Made by a program: the position numbers and the translations under genes. This document shows, one piece after another, positions 35,339 to 47,169 of a DNA stretch of 64,000 nucleotides (its first letter is position 1; each line of letters begins with the position of its first letter). Source of the DNA: Smallanthus sonchifolius (taxonomy: Eukaryota > Streptophyta > Magnoliopsida > Asterales > Asteraceae); assembly GCA_023525975.1 (NCBI GenBank), contig JAKNSE010000034.1, forward strand, positions 2,542,001 to 2,606,000. Direction: 5' to 3'. The notes beneath the pieces were generated by a model. It was not told the DNA's origin. It saw nothing but the letters and a program-made list of their open reading frames with translations, and searched no databases.

Positions 35339-35869
35339 AGAGGAAGTGCTTGTTCTCATCCTACTCAAATATTCAGATACCACTATTAGCTTCTTTATCA
35401 TGAGTGAGATTTTAGTTGATAGATTTATTTGTTTATATGTAAAACTTTTATGACATAAACACTACTAAAAATATGATCAAGTTTCAACAGTATCAAATAA
35501 ATCTTTATGTTTATGGAACATATAATCCGGCAATTATATATCTTCAAATAGGAATTTGTTAAGGTTTGGTGCATAGTTTTATTTGTGTTCTGAATCAGAC
35601 ACAGAGGCAGCTCATTACCGACAGCTCGATTAGACAATAAATGGGTCCCGATTTGACATTTTCTTGATGTGAAAACTTCACTTTCAATCTTTCATTGCAA
35701 CCCTCTCATTTCTCATAAACTTAGTATATTTCAAATATTTATATATATTTATAAAAAATGTTTTTCATTGATTTTGTAGATTTTATATATATAAAGAACA
35801 ATATCTTTTAGGTCAAAAGGATTTGAAATCAAGGTTTGTTGCTTAATTTGGCATATTTTTTTTTACATA
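35339..35869. other. spacer, nothing recognised
   Basis: No gene or element identified. Confidence 0.3.
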
Positions 35870-36912
35870 CACTACAAGAAAAAGACCCTATATCGACGGA
35901 ACCTATCCCGACGACATTTGTCGTCGGCATAGGTCACCCTGTGCCGACGACATGTCGTCGGGATAGGTTAATCACAAATTTTGAGAAGTGAGACCCTATA
36001 CCGACGACATGTCGTCGGCACAGGGTTGAGCCGTATGGAGGGAAAATTGTCGCCCGGTGAAAAATTGGGGAAAACCCTATACCGACGACATGTCGTCGGT
36101 ATAGGTTAAATTCTATTTTTTTTTTTTTTCTTTTATTAAAACGTTTTCGTCGGTGGATTTTTTTTTTTTTAATTAAAAACAATTTTGAGAAAACCTTATA
36201 CCGACGACATGTCGTCGGTATAGGGCATTTACTTTATTGACCGGTCAAAACTCTAAGAAGACCTATACCGACGACATGTCGTCGGCACAGGATCCTATGG
36301 CGCCGATTATCTAGGCTATACCGACGACATGTCGTCGGTATAGGTCTCAGCGTCCCCTAACCCAGCAGACAGGTTTCTGCTTCCCATTTTCACCCAAAAA
36401 CAAAACAAAACTCTCTCATCTCTCTCTTTGGCGATTTCGCGTTTTTGAAGTGTTTTGTGGTGCAATTTTCACTAATCTCTCGGTTTTTAAGGTTAGTTAA
36501 CATATATGTTTCAATTTTGACAATAAAATCAAAATTTTTGGGTATTTTGGTTAATTTCTTTGTTTTTGGTTAGGTGTTTGAAGATTTAAAAAGTGTTTGA
36601 GGATTTCAAGCTATTTGAAGATATTTGCAAACTTGGTTAGTAATTTTTTTATAAATTATGTTTAGATTATGTTTGTATGTATATTGTTATGTTTATTTAG
36701 TATGTATATATGATTTAGATGTATGATTTTATAAATATTTATGAAATTTTATTATGAAATTAGGTTTAGATGTGAATTAGGTTTAGATGAAATTTGAGAA
36801 TTTGGATGTATGTTTGTATGTATATTGTTGTGTTTATTTGTATGTATGTATATATGATTTAGATGTATGATTTTATAAATATTTATGAAATTTTATGATT
36901 AAATTAGGTTTA

Positions 36913-38082
36913 GATGAGAATGGGGGATACGATGATGTGGAGGCGGCGAGGAGTAATCCACCACAAGATGTTGATCAAGAAACTTGGGATATTTTGATTA
37001 ATCAGCTGTTTTTAAGTGCGGGCTATAAAAACCGCTCGGAGAAGAACAAACAAAACCGAGCAAAACAACGCTACCCAAGTTTCCATGGCAGCAAATCATA
37101 TGCCCAACGCCGACACATGGAGGTATGAAATACAATTGTTATTATTATACAAACATGCTTATTAATTCTTAGTGATATTATTTTTGTTTTTCACAGGGGA
37201 CCGGCCCTATTGACGTGTTCAGATCGACCCATTATAAAGAAGGGACGGGCTGGGCCAATGATTTTGCATCAACAAATTATGTAAGTGAAATTATTTTTTT
37301 GTTAAAACATCCAAGTTTGACTTTAACGGGTCAAAATGACCCAAACACAATTTAATAGACTTAAAACAAAATACTTTAACTTAAACGGGTCAAAATGACC
37401 CAAACACACTTTAATATACTTGGAACATCCAACTGTAACTTTAAACGGGTCAAAATGACCCAAACACACTTTAATAGACTTAGTACATCCAACTCGAGGC
37501 CAATTGTTGAATATGTTTGCTAGTATTATTAGTATTTGTTGTTATTAGTGTTGGTTGATTGGAATTTGTGAATTTGGGTCGTCTATTACTTATAGTTTAA
37601 AAGGTTGGTTATCCATTTTACAGCAGTTATGCTGTCGAATTTTAGTAAAATAGTCAACTGATTGTTTATTACATTGTTTAATGCAGGACCGAATACAAGA
37701 GGAGTATACAATATCATCTGCTGAGTCTGGTGGTGACACATCCACTATTGATGAGTTTGCATGCATGGAGCGTGCCTTAGGTCATCGGCGTGGCCATATC
37801 CGGGGTGTTGGTCGTGTGGTGAGTAATCCCACACCGGATGTGTTCGGTACTCCCCCTCCACAACCACATTGGCAAGACGTTGATCAACGTGTGGCTAGTC
37901 TTCAACAACAATTCCAAGAACAACAACAACGCGAAGCCCAACGAGAGTAAGAACAACGATTGCAAAATCAACAACTAGAGGAAGAACGTCGTGTGCATAA
38001 TCAACAAATGCTTGAAATGCAACGACAAATGGATCAAATGCGTCAAATGTGGGAGCGCCGAACTAGTAGCGATGATAACTAG
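36913..38082 (+). pseudogene. En/Spm-type plant transposase-associated (TNP/Ptta, Transposase_24-like) gene, broken
   Basis: Three exons are visible: about 36913-37122, 37197-37280 and 37687-38082, with GT..AG borders. The first reads NPPQDVDQETWDILINQ and then NRAKQRYPSFHGSKSYAQRR, which follows the pattern of the Ptta/En/Spm plant transposase family (W, NR.KQ.YPH..GS.SFARRRHE). The second reads GTGPIDVFRSTHYKEGTGW. The third ends in a glutamine-rich coiled-coil-like tail. An in-frame TAA at 37948-37950 interrupts the tail, probably from CAA, and the natural stop would be at 38080-38082. The usual N-terminal part is missing. No DDE transposase is present, so the element could move only with help. 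Confidence 0.7.
37321..37495 (+). repeat. three tandem units of about 60 bp in a CACTA gene intron
   Basis: Each unit contains ACGGGTCAAAATGACCCAAA followed by a CACACTTTAATAGACTT-type word. Confidence 0.85.
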
Positions 38083-38766
38083 CTTGGAGGTGTTGAGCCT
38101 TTGTAGTTGGTGTGGTGTTGTCTTGAATAATTTGCATATTTTTGTGTTTTGAATGTTTGATTTGTCGGACAAGTTTGTGGGTCGAACAATTTGTATGCTT
38201 GTTTTACGTTTCGGATATTAGTTTTTATTGGATTTGAATGTTTGAATGGTTTATATATAATTATTTGCAGGTTTTTGTTTTTAGAAATTTAATATTTCTG
38301 GAAAAATATTAAAAATTAAAAAAAAAAAAAAAACAGAAAGACCTATACCGACGACATGTCGTCGGGATAGGTCTTTTTTAAAAATTATTAAAAAAAATGA
38401 AAAAAACCTATACCGACGACATGTCGTCGGGATAGGTCTTTTTAAAAATTATTAAAAAAATGAAAAAAAACCCTATACCGACAACATGTCGTCGGTATAG
38501 AATTTCTTTTTAAATTATTTAATTAGAACCTATACTTACGACATGTCGTCGGTATAGAATTTCTTTTTGAATTATTTAATTAGACCTTATACCGACGACA
38601 TGTCGTCGGTATAGGCTGACCTATACCGACGACAGCTATACCGACGACAATCTTGGGCTATTGGGACGAAGCAATCCCGACGACACCTATCCCGACGACA
38701 AGTCGTCGGGATAGCTTATGCCGACGACAAGTCGTCGCTATAGGGTCAAAAAAAAGTCGTGTGATA

Positions 38767-39647
38767 TTTAGATGCAACACTAGGAATCTACATGAGATAC
38801 ACTTTTTTTCATGTTGATTAATTTTATTTATCGATAGCAAAATGGCAAACAAAATCAAATATACTAAAGAAAACTTGATTTCATGTCGATTAAGTTCTTT
38901 TCATGGCATTTTTTTTAACAGATCAATTAAATTTTCTCATTCTTTTTTTTTTCAAGGAGATTAGATATTCTCTCTAAATCAAGAATGTTCAAATATGTCA
39001 TACTGTAATTTGATTTCAGTAAAGTAGGTTTATTTTATATTAGTTATAGTGCTTTGTGCCCTTTTATTCTAGACCAAAAACCTAAATCTTTTTCACAAAT
39101 TCACAAAAAAATTTGGTTTTTCCTTGGTTTCTTGCTCAAAAATATTGGTTTCGGCTCAAAAGTTTATTTCATATTAAGTTCTAGTGTTAGAGCCCTTAAT
39201 TTAGACCAAAAGCTCAAATTTGTTTCATAAATCCTCTAAAAATTTGATTTTTTTATCTGTAATATTTTTGTCCTCAAATTTAATTGTTCAAGTTACGGTA
39301 GTAGCAGTTAAAATTGATAAATAGTTTAAAAAAAGACAAGGATAATGGTCCACTGATATTCCTACCCTCGTAATCAGGATATCAAAATCTTAAATAAATG
39401 TAGTGTTTTGTTGATTTTTTAACCTTTAGCTTGCTGGCTAGGTTGTACACAATCTCTGCATGAATCACGATGGAGTTGTGTACGTCCATATGGGTGTGGC
39501 CCTCTTTACACGTGAACCGCATGCTTTCATTGACACATGGCTTCATAGTACTGGTTCAATTTCCACCTAAGATCTATGTGGCATATCATTGTTCTTTATT
39601 AAATTAGACATTACCGGTTTTTGCTATGAAGCCGGGGACCAAACATC
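38767..39647. other. spacer, nothing recognised
   Basis: AT-rich with no convincing gene. A word pair around TTTAGACCAAAA repeats twice near 39070 and 39205. Confidence 0.3.
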
Positions 39648-39655
39648 CTATTCAC

Positions 39656-40089
39656 TAGGGGTGTTCAAAAAATCTGAATCCGAAACCGAACCCAAATTAT
39701 CCAAAATCCGAATTCGAATTATCCGGAAATTCGGAAATCCAAAATCCGAATCCGAATTTTCGGATTCGGATGTCCGAATATCCGAAATATTATATTTATA
39801 TATTTTTTTAATTGTTTTTATTATTTAAAAATAAGAAAATTTGAATCAAAACCCGATATATTATATTTATATATTTTTATATGTATATTTTCTAATGTTT
39901 TTTAAGGTTTTTAATTGTTTTTGTAATTTAAAAATATTATTTTATATATTTTTTTATTTTTTTTATATTTTCGGATATCCGTTTCACTATCCGAATCCGT
40001 ATCCGAAATTTCGGATTCGGATAGTGAAATCCACTATCCGAAAATTTCGGATATCCGAATTTTCGAATATCCGACTTTGAACACCCCTA
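39656..40089. mobile_element. hAT-type MITE (434 bp)
   Basis: The ends TAGGGGTGTTCAAA and TTTGAACACCCCTA are inverted, and a perfect 8-bp duplication CTATTCAC flanks it. The interior consists of ATCCGAA and TTCGGAT words in both orientations. Confidence 0.92.
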
Positions 40090-40175
40090 CTATTCACCAT
40101 TCCCACATACATATAATAAAAATTAAAAATAAAACAAAAATAATACTATTTTTAATATTTATAAATTAATGTTTA

Positions 40176-41057
40176 CTAGTTTTTCCCTCGCACTACGCGG
40201 CGAGAGTTTGATAGTTGTCGGTTCGACTCGTCAACGGTGATAAAAGTTACGTTATAGCGTACAATCCAAAAAAAACTCGGATCGCTTACAAAAAAAACTA
40301 AACAAATCCATGCATAGCGTTTAAAAAAAAGTTAATGAAAGTTTACTAAAAAAACAAACCCATTGAACTTTTGTTACAATTTTATAAAAAATTTAGCTTG
40401 AGAAAAAAAAAACTAAAGTTTACTTTATTGAAGTTTTGTGACAAATCTAAAAAAAAATTTTTAAAAATTAAAGACTAAATATTTTTGTGCCATGCCTATG
40501 AAAAATAAAACTTTTGTGGTAAAAAAAATTAAAAGAAAACTTCACTGTGGAATCACATGCCCAATAATAGTTAGTTAATATCATATAAAATTTAGTATTA
40601 TAATAGTGGAAACCTTATTAACTTATTACTCTTTTCTTATACGTTATCTTTACGCTAAATTTTTTTTTTCACATGTCAAGTTTTTGGTTATCTACTTTTG
40701 GAATATATTTTTGTTTCGCTTTGTATTTTCTTTAACAACCATCAAACGATAACATCGCATGGTGTGCACATGTGTCGATAACAAAAAAAATACATAAAAT
40801 ACCATTGTTTCCACCATTAACAACCACCAAATGATAACGTCACTAAAGCCAACTTCTCCACGAGGAATCCCCCACATCCGTTGTGTAGGTTGAGGGGAAT
40901 CGAAATTTGAAGATGTCGCATATGGTTATCGTAACTACAACTCTGCTTACTGTGGTTGAGATCTCAGTTTTATTCCTATGTTTAATTACCTTAATTAGTA
41001 GAAAAATTGCATACTTTATTTGCGAATTTGATAGTCTAATGATTCCAATATGTTATA
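40176..41057 (-). other. region beginning with an inverted Helitron-like 3' end
   Basis: At 40176, read on the minus strand, a hairpin CTCGCCGCGTAGTGCGAG is followed by a short spacer, CTAG and T. This could be a Helitron 3' end. The matching 5' end was not found, and the rest of the stretch is AT-rich and unassigned. Confidence 0.35.
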
Positions 41058-41564
41058 CTAGGTTAAAATCCCGTGTATTACACGGCTTAAATAAATAAAA
41101 TGTTATATATTTAGTAATAAAAACTTTATATTTTTAAAAACTTGTGTAATACACGGGTTAAATAAACCAATATATTACATCGGTTGAATAAAATATAATG
41201 TAATTTGTTAACAAACACATTTGTCAAAATATGTTTTTAAAAAATGTAATTATGTCGTGACAGTTATAAGGTAAGTTAAGTTAGTTTTTAAAACATTTTT
41301 TTTTCAACTGAATATTAACTTTTTAATTTAATTGATAAATGTTAGTTCATATTAAGTTCATTTGATTGATGATATAATAACTATTTATAATTAAATAATA
41401 AGTATTCGTAATTAGATTTATTAATATTAAGATTATTATTTAATATAAGAGAGAAATAGAAAATCTAATATTTAATAGGAGAGAGGGGCGGGAAAATAAA
41501 GATGAGAAGTACCCAGAGAGTGACACGTGTCTTGAAAAGATTTTCATTTATTAGAGTAGTAAGA
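41058..41564 (-). mobile_element. non-autonomous Helitron, minus strand (507 bp)
   Basis: On the minus strand it starts TCTTACTACTCTAATAAATG after an A. It ends with a CCGTGTAATACACGG hairpin, then GATTTTAACCTAG and T. A second hairpin (near 41140-41160) suggests a nested or extended end. The body resembles the other Helitrons here. Confidence 0.75.
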
Positions 41565-43741
41565 TAAAAATACGCATTTTACTATTATGGGTTATTTCTT
41601 TGAGTTAATGTAAATTTTTTACCCTTGTTTGCTATTATTTACACAAGTGTAAACATTTATTCTTTATGAGATTTTTCTTACCTACACATAAATGAACTAA
41701 ATATTAATAAATTTTTTACCTTGTGTTTTTTTGTTACCTACACATGTGCATATCATCGGATATATGTATCGCCTGAAAATGCACTTTTTATGTTATTGAT
41801 GATGCACATGTATAATACGTAAAACTTAAAATACATTATTAAACAGTGTCCTAACATATGTACCTAAAAACCCTAAAACACACTACTACAAGTATATCAA
41901 CATATGTGTAGGGTGAAAACTCGTTGATAATGCATATGAAGGTATGTAAAAACTCAAACATATACTATTAAACAATACACTTACGTATGTGTACGCATGT
42001 AAAAACTCTAAAAGAACACTATCACTATCATTTTCGTTTTAATCATAAATATTTATATAAAAAAATTTGTACCCCTATGTATTATAAATTTTATCAGTTG
42101 CTTATGAGTACATATTTCTTAATTGTAAGGGACCATGGGCAAGTGGGCAAGTCCCCAACTTCCATGGAGGTGTATCCGGGGAATATTGTCGAGTACCTTG
42201 TCGGCATAATATCAAGATGAAGTTTTCAGAATAATGCGAAGATCGCCATCATCCAGAACCATCGAAGGTATTTACGACAAAATCAACGACGTTTATAACA
42301 ACAGGACAAACTTGTAATATATATATATATATAGTTCCATGAATCTAAACATGCCTTCTTGATGTGCATAATTGACGAAATTTGATGTCGACTCGTCCCT
42401 TTGGGACCTCAATCTCTTGCAACCCAGGGATATAAAACGACAAGAAAACATAAAACATGTAAGACGAAAAAGACCATGTATAATGATTCATGATGTTTGA
42501 CGTTGAAATAGAGCAGTGAAAACTTAATAAATATTGAAATTGAATATCGTGGGGAGTAAATGAGTTCAAGAGCTACATAAGTTTGGCCCGTTAGAAGCTT
42601 CAATCAAGGCGTGCTTAGATAAAATTGATCCCGACCTCACATAACAATAAGATTAAACTTACAAGCCTAAATGTGCATATTATTTATATAAATATGATAT
42701 TTATATTCTTTAATATAAATATATAACGAAAAAAAAAATAGTATTACTGTATATGATCTATGTTAAAAAGAACTAAATAAATAATGAAATAGTTAAATAT
42801 TTACAAACAAATTAACATGATGCATAATATTTTATTTAACCAAAAATGTAATTGGATTTATAATTGAAATTTAAATCCAACCACGTCTACAGTGATGTTA
42901 ACCGAATAACTAAACCATTTTTTCCAATAACCGGAATAACCAACCATTTTATCACCTAAACCGGTCGGTTGTGAAAATTTAAAAACCAAAACATTAGTTA
43001 TAGATTGGGTTATAAGTTTCAATATAAGTTTGACTAAGGGCTCGATTTCATTAAACTCGTCTTGATTCGAGCTTCTAGTAAGTTGATTCCCAAACACTGA
43101 ATATCGAAATTATATAACCGTGATTATTACAACAAAGGCCCACCTAATTTTGTAAGCACTTGAAGCCCATGACCCATCACTCTCTCCCCCACCGGCCCAC
43201 CCCATCCTTTACCAACTCGATCAAGTATAGTTTAATTATTGAGCCAACGGTTGATGGATTAAAGTGAAAACTATTTTCAAAAGGTGGGTCGTTTGTGTAC
43301 AATGAATGTTAGTTGAAGGAGAAATTATGTAATTTATAGTTGGTGTATAGTTGAACGCAAATACATGAGATCTCTGATGCAGATTTGATGGAAAAAGATT
43401 GGCTCTTTATGTTCCTTGTTTTTCGATGAATGTACGAATGTATGAATCGAATTGGTAGCAAACTCAGTCATACTCAATCCCTATATATAACCATCAATTA
43501 CCTTAAAACTTGTAAATTGTTTGAATTCAATTGATGTGATTGTGATGTCATATCTCTCCCCTCATATTTCTCCATTTCTAACTCTCTGCGGATCATAATT
43601 TTATGTTTTCATCAATCTGTGCCGTGTTCTTTGCTTTCACAGGATATTTCACTCACTTTTGTTCGTCATTAATCCACACTATTTTATGGATTAATTGTTG
43701 CATGTTGTTCTATTCATTACTTACAAATAGCAGTGACATTA
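41565..43741. other. intergenic, including ELF3 upstream region
   Basis: The right part should hold the ELF3 promoter and leader. I see no other gene. A TA microsatellite lies near 42318-42333. Confidence 0.3.
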
Positions 43742-44031
43742 ATGGGGAACGTAAAAGATGAAGGGAAGAAGATGGATCCGTTGTTCCCGAGGCTTCATAT
43801 CACTGATGTAGATAAAGGAGGACCTAAAAGGAATAAAATGGCAATTTCTCAAGAGTTAAATAATGTACCCTCACAATCCACACAAAGGTGTGTTTCGGGA
43901 TCTGTATCACCGGTGTTACCTCTTTCGACCACCAACGGCAGTCGTTTGGTTCCGGCAACGTCTTCTTGTCATGTGAGTCTTTAACTTTTGTTTTACATTA
44001 CTAATCTAAGTTGTGTTATGACTAAAAATTA

Positions 44032-44193
44032 GGCCTGACAAGATGGGCGGGTCGGGTGGGTTTGTAAATTTGAAAACCGTTCGTTACGGTTTGAAAGTTT
44101 TGAAACCGACACACCAAAAATTAATATAAAAACCAAACCGATGACCGGTTTGAGCGGTTTCACGGTTTTAAACCAAACCGTGAACACCCCTAG
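44032..44193. mobile_element. hAT-like fragment in ELF3 intron 1
   Basis: A repeat rich in AAACCG and CGGTTT words ends with GTGAACACCCCTAG, like other hAT MITEs in this window. The left end may be TAGGCCTGACAAG. Confidence 0.5.
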
Positions 44194-44360
44194 GCGGCAG
44201 TGGCGGTGGCGGGTGGCCGGCGATGATGGCTGGCAATGGCGGCGATGGAGGTGGTGGGTGGCGACAAGGCAGTGGCGTGTGGTGGCGGTGGGTGGGGGTG
44301 GAGGTGACGAGAGTGGTGGCGTGGCGTTAGTGATAGCAAGGGTGGGAGTGGGGTAGGGTG
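44194..44360 (+). repeat. GGN-rich low-complexity tract in ELF3 intron 1
   Basis: About 165 bp of GGCGGTGG and GGTGGTGG type sequence, strongly G-rich on the sense strand and unlike the AT-rich surroundings. Confidence 0.75.
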
Positions 44361-44419
44361 ACAATTTTTTTTTGTAACATATATACACTATTTTTAAGTT
44401 AAAAAGTTTTATAATATTT

Positions 44420-44570
44420 GAACACTTTGATCCGTTGATTAATTTAAGGTTATCCAAATTAACCCGCTGAATATTTGAGCTGACCCAAATTGAACCCTTG
44501 ATTAATTTAAGGTGACCCAAATTAACCCATTAACTAATTTAAGGTCACCCAAATTAACCCGCATTCCATA
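44420..44570 (+). repeat. imperfect tandem units in ELF3 intron 1
   Basis: TTAATTTAAGGTGACCCAAA and related units recur about every 36-75 bp, four times. Confidence 0.6.
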
Positions 44571-46683
44571 GATGTTTGCCTAAATAAACATGTTCTTTAA
44601 AAAATGGGTTAAGATTGCCACATCTACTAAAAATCAAATGAATAGTTACTATTTGAATTCATGATTAGTGAGCCACAATTAGATTATATTTTGTGTTTAA
44701 TCGATGGTCGTATAGGATGCAGGCTACAAAAGAAGTATGTTTTCGTCTATTGAGCGCTCATGTGGATCAACAAGAATGGCTACAAGACTCGATTCTTATC
44801 ACTCGAGTGGTATCAATTTGAATATCTCGTTAACAACCGTTAAACAAACCATAGAGACGACTAACTGTCAAACCGTATGCAACACGGGACATCCAAAGCC
44901 TCAAGATTTTAGAACTACAAGGAACAACACTATAGTCAAGAAGCTTGAATATGAGGATGATTACTTGGTTCCAAGTTTTACAACTTGAAATGGTCATCGC
45001 AATGCAAATAGAGGGAGTTTCCCAACTTTAAGCACAAATGTCTATCAAAAACAATGGAAACTAACCGATAAAGATATGACCCGTGAAAATAAACAAAATA
45101 CTTTGATGACTGACGACATTTCTAGAGAACCGATGTCATGTTATAGTTCTTATAGAGGTCGGTTTTCAGAAATGTCAAATGAAGACGTTTCTCCCTCGAT
45201 AAAGAGAAGTCTCTTGATAGATGAACATCAAATGTTACATGATCCCAATACTAGGTTGCCACTTAATAGGAAAAGTTTTCAAGAAAACATGACCTACAAA
45301 GATGGTACAAAAAAGATGTGGACTTTGTTGGGAGAGGATAGGAAAATTGATAGAGGAACTCATGAAGTTCTTACTCATATTAATATAAGTGAAGAAGATC
45401 ATGAGTCTTTACGAGATGCTGGGAAAATTGGAGATAATTTAGAGACGGACTTTCTTTCAAGATTTAATATAACTGCCATGGAAGTTTCACAAATCATCGG
45501 TCCAGAACAATATTGCATAGCAAGAAGAACAATTATTCAGTAAGTACTAGCTTGTGTGCATGTTTTCTGTATTTTCCTTGAGAGTTGATTGTTATAGGGA
45601 ACGTTTAATGGATAATCAGATTCAATTTCATTGCAATCGATTATCCAAATGATTATTTGACCCTAAAATCAGTTTTAATGTACCCTGGGAATACAACAGA
45701 GGTTTAGCGGTTGATTCTGGGGTTAAACTGTATAATCAAAGTTACAAATGTTCATGAATGTTTTCATTTACCATGATATTTCAGACAACAAAGGGTTTTC
45801 CAGTCACAACTCTTCGAGTTGCATCGATTAATCAAGGTATGTTCCATGAAATTTACGTAAATATAACACTTTAATCGAATCGTATTCTCATAATCAAAGT
45901 TCTAAACAGGTACAAAAAATACTAGCAGAATCACCTGATCTTTTGATCGAAGACGGTTTCTACAAACTAAAGAAGTCGCCATCTGAAGACATGTATCCAC
46001 ATCTTGATCATCAGAAAGAAAACAACGACACTGAAAAAATATACAACCCGAGTTTAATAGACCTCCCGCCACCACCACCCCCTACTGTCAACAGTGGCAA
46101 ACAACCACCGTGGTGCTTCCTTCCACCACCTCCACCAGGAAACCAATGGTTGGTTCCAGTGAGGTCACCGTCCGAGGGGCTTATTTACAAGCCCCTCGCA
46201 GGACCTTCTCCGCCACCTGTCAGCCTCATGCCGCCAATGTATGGCATGAGTCTAACACCCTCAAATGCCGACTTCCTCACTGGCAGTTATAATATTCCAA
46301 CATCTTATCAACAAAGAATCGGTGTATATCCGAGCACTTCACTTTTAACATCCTACGGATTTCCAGCAATAAGTAGACAGATTTGTTCTCCGACGATTGA
46401 CTACAATGTGAATTATAGCAAAAATGCTAAAACTGCTTGTAATGTAGAAAGTGATTTCCAGGGAAGTAGTGGAAGCAACTCTAACGAAAGAAAAAAAGGG
46501 GATGAACTTCCTCTTTTTCCGACGACACCTATGGTTCAAGATTCCTATCAATGTACAGAAGAAAAGAGATTTGATGAACGGATAAAAGTGATCAAAGTTA
46601 TACCGCATAATCCCAAATTGGCATCCGAATCAGCTGCTCGGATATTCCAGTTCATACAAGAGGAAAGGAATCATAATGAATAG

Positions 46684-47169
46684 GGATGTAAAATAGTTAT
46701 TAGATCATGTTTTTTTGTTAATAAGAATCTTTTTGAATAATTATGAATGGCTGATACATGAAATTAGTATAGAGGTCAAACAAAAAGTGGAATATACCGT
46801 TAAAGGGTTGTTTGGGATTGCATCTATTTGTTAAGTTTTGATATAATAATAAGGTTGTTTTTTGGATGTTGTTTAGTGATGTTTGGTTCAATTGAAATAT
46901 GTCTAAGAAAATAGAATTGAAATTGGAATATGTTTGAAGAACTAAAGTTATAAATTGGATTTGTTAAAATAACTGAAATTTGTGACGTTGTTGATCAAAT
47001 AATCATGTTTGACTTGTAAATTTGTTAATGAAATCACACCGTGGTGGGGTGGGGGATAGTGTTGAGGGTGTTGATCTTGCTAGCCACGTTGACAATGCTA
47101 GTATAGGCAATGGTGATAAAGGAGGAGAAAATTCTAATTCCATCGATAGACTTCATCCACTAACTATGG
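46684..47169. other. 3' flank of ELF3
   Basis: Probable 3' untranslated region and spacer; nothing else seen. Confidence 0.35.

Larger units (their letters stand above)
35870..38763 (+). mobile_element. CACTA transposon with palindromic subterminal arrays (2894 bp)
   Basis: It starts CACTACAAGAAAAAGACC. The right end, read inverted, starts CACACGACTTTTTTTTGACC, so the inverted ends have diverged. Target copies ATA flank it (35867-35869 and 38764-38766). Inside each end lie many copies of the palindrome CGACGACATGTCGTCG within CCTATACC..GGTATAGG: about seven at 35.9-36.35 kb and about nine at 38.34-38.74 kb. Such subterminal arrays bind the element's own TNPA-like protein in known CACTA systems. 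A broken TNP-type gene lies between the arrays. Confidence 0.88.
43742..46683 (+). pseudogene. ELF3: EARLY FLOWERING 3 homologue with premature stop
   Basis: Four exons (43742-43972, 44716-45539, 45785-45836, 45910-46683) join with GT..AG borders to 627 codons. Landmarks of ELF3 are the N-terminal block KMDPLFPRLHITDVDKGGPK, the EDDYLVPSF block, the short exon QQRVFQSQLFELHRLIK, then VQKILAESPDLLIED, proline-rich segments, and a C-terminal IPHNPKLASESAARIFQFIQ. ELF3 scaffolds the evening complex with ELF4 and LUX in the nucleus and represses growth and flowering genes. An in-frame TGA at 44986-44988 (codon 168) interrupts exon 2, just after VPSFTT. The rest of the frame and all splice sites are preserved, so the lesion looks recent, or the base is a sequencing or read-through case. 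No long polyglutamine tract is present. The length otherwise fits the family (Arabidopsis ELF3 is 695 residues). Confidence 0.85.

Noticed and set aside
35900..36350. Regularly repeated palindromes that look like a CRISPR array
   Set aside because: Spacers differ in length, the repeats sit symmetrically at both ends of a CACTA element with target duplication, and the genome is plainly a plant's.
44960..45040. A short intron that would remove the ELF3 stop
   Set aside because: The only nearby acceptor would give an intron of about 40-50 nt with a poor donor, below the usual plant minimum, and it would delete conserved text.
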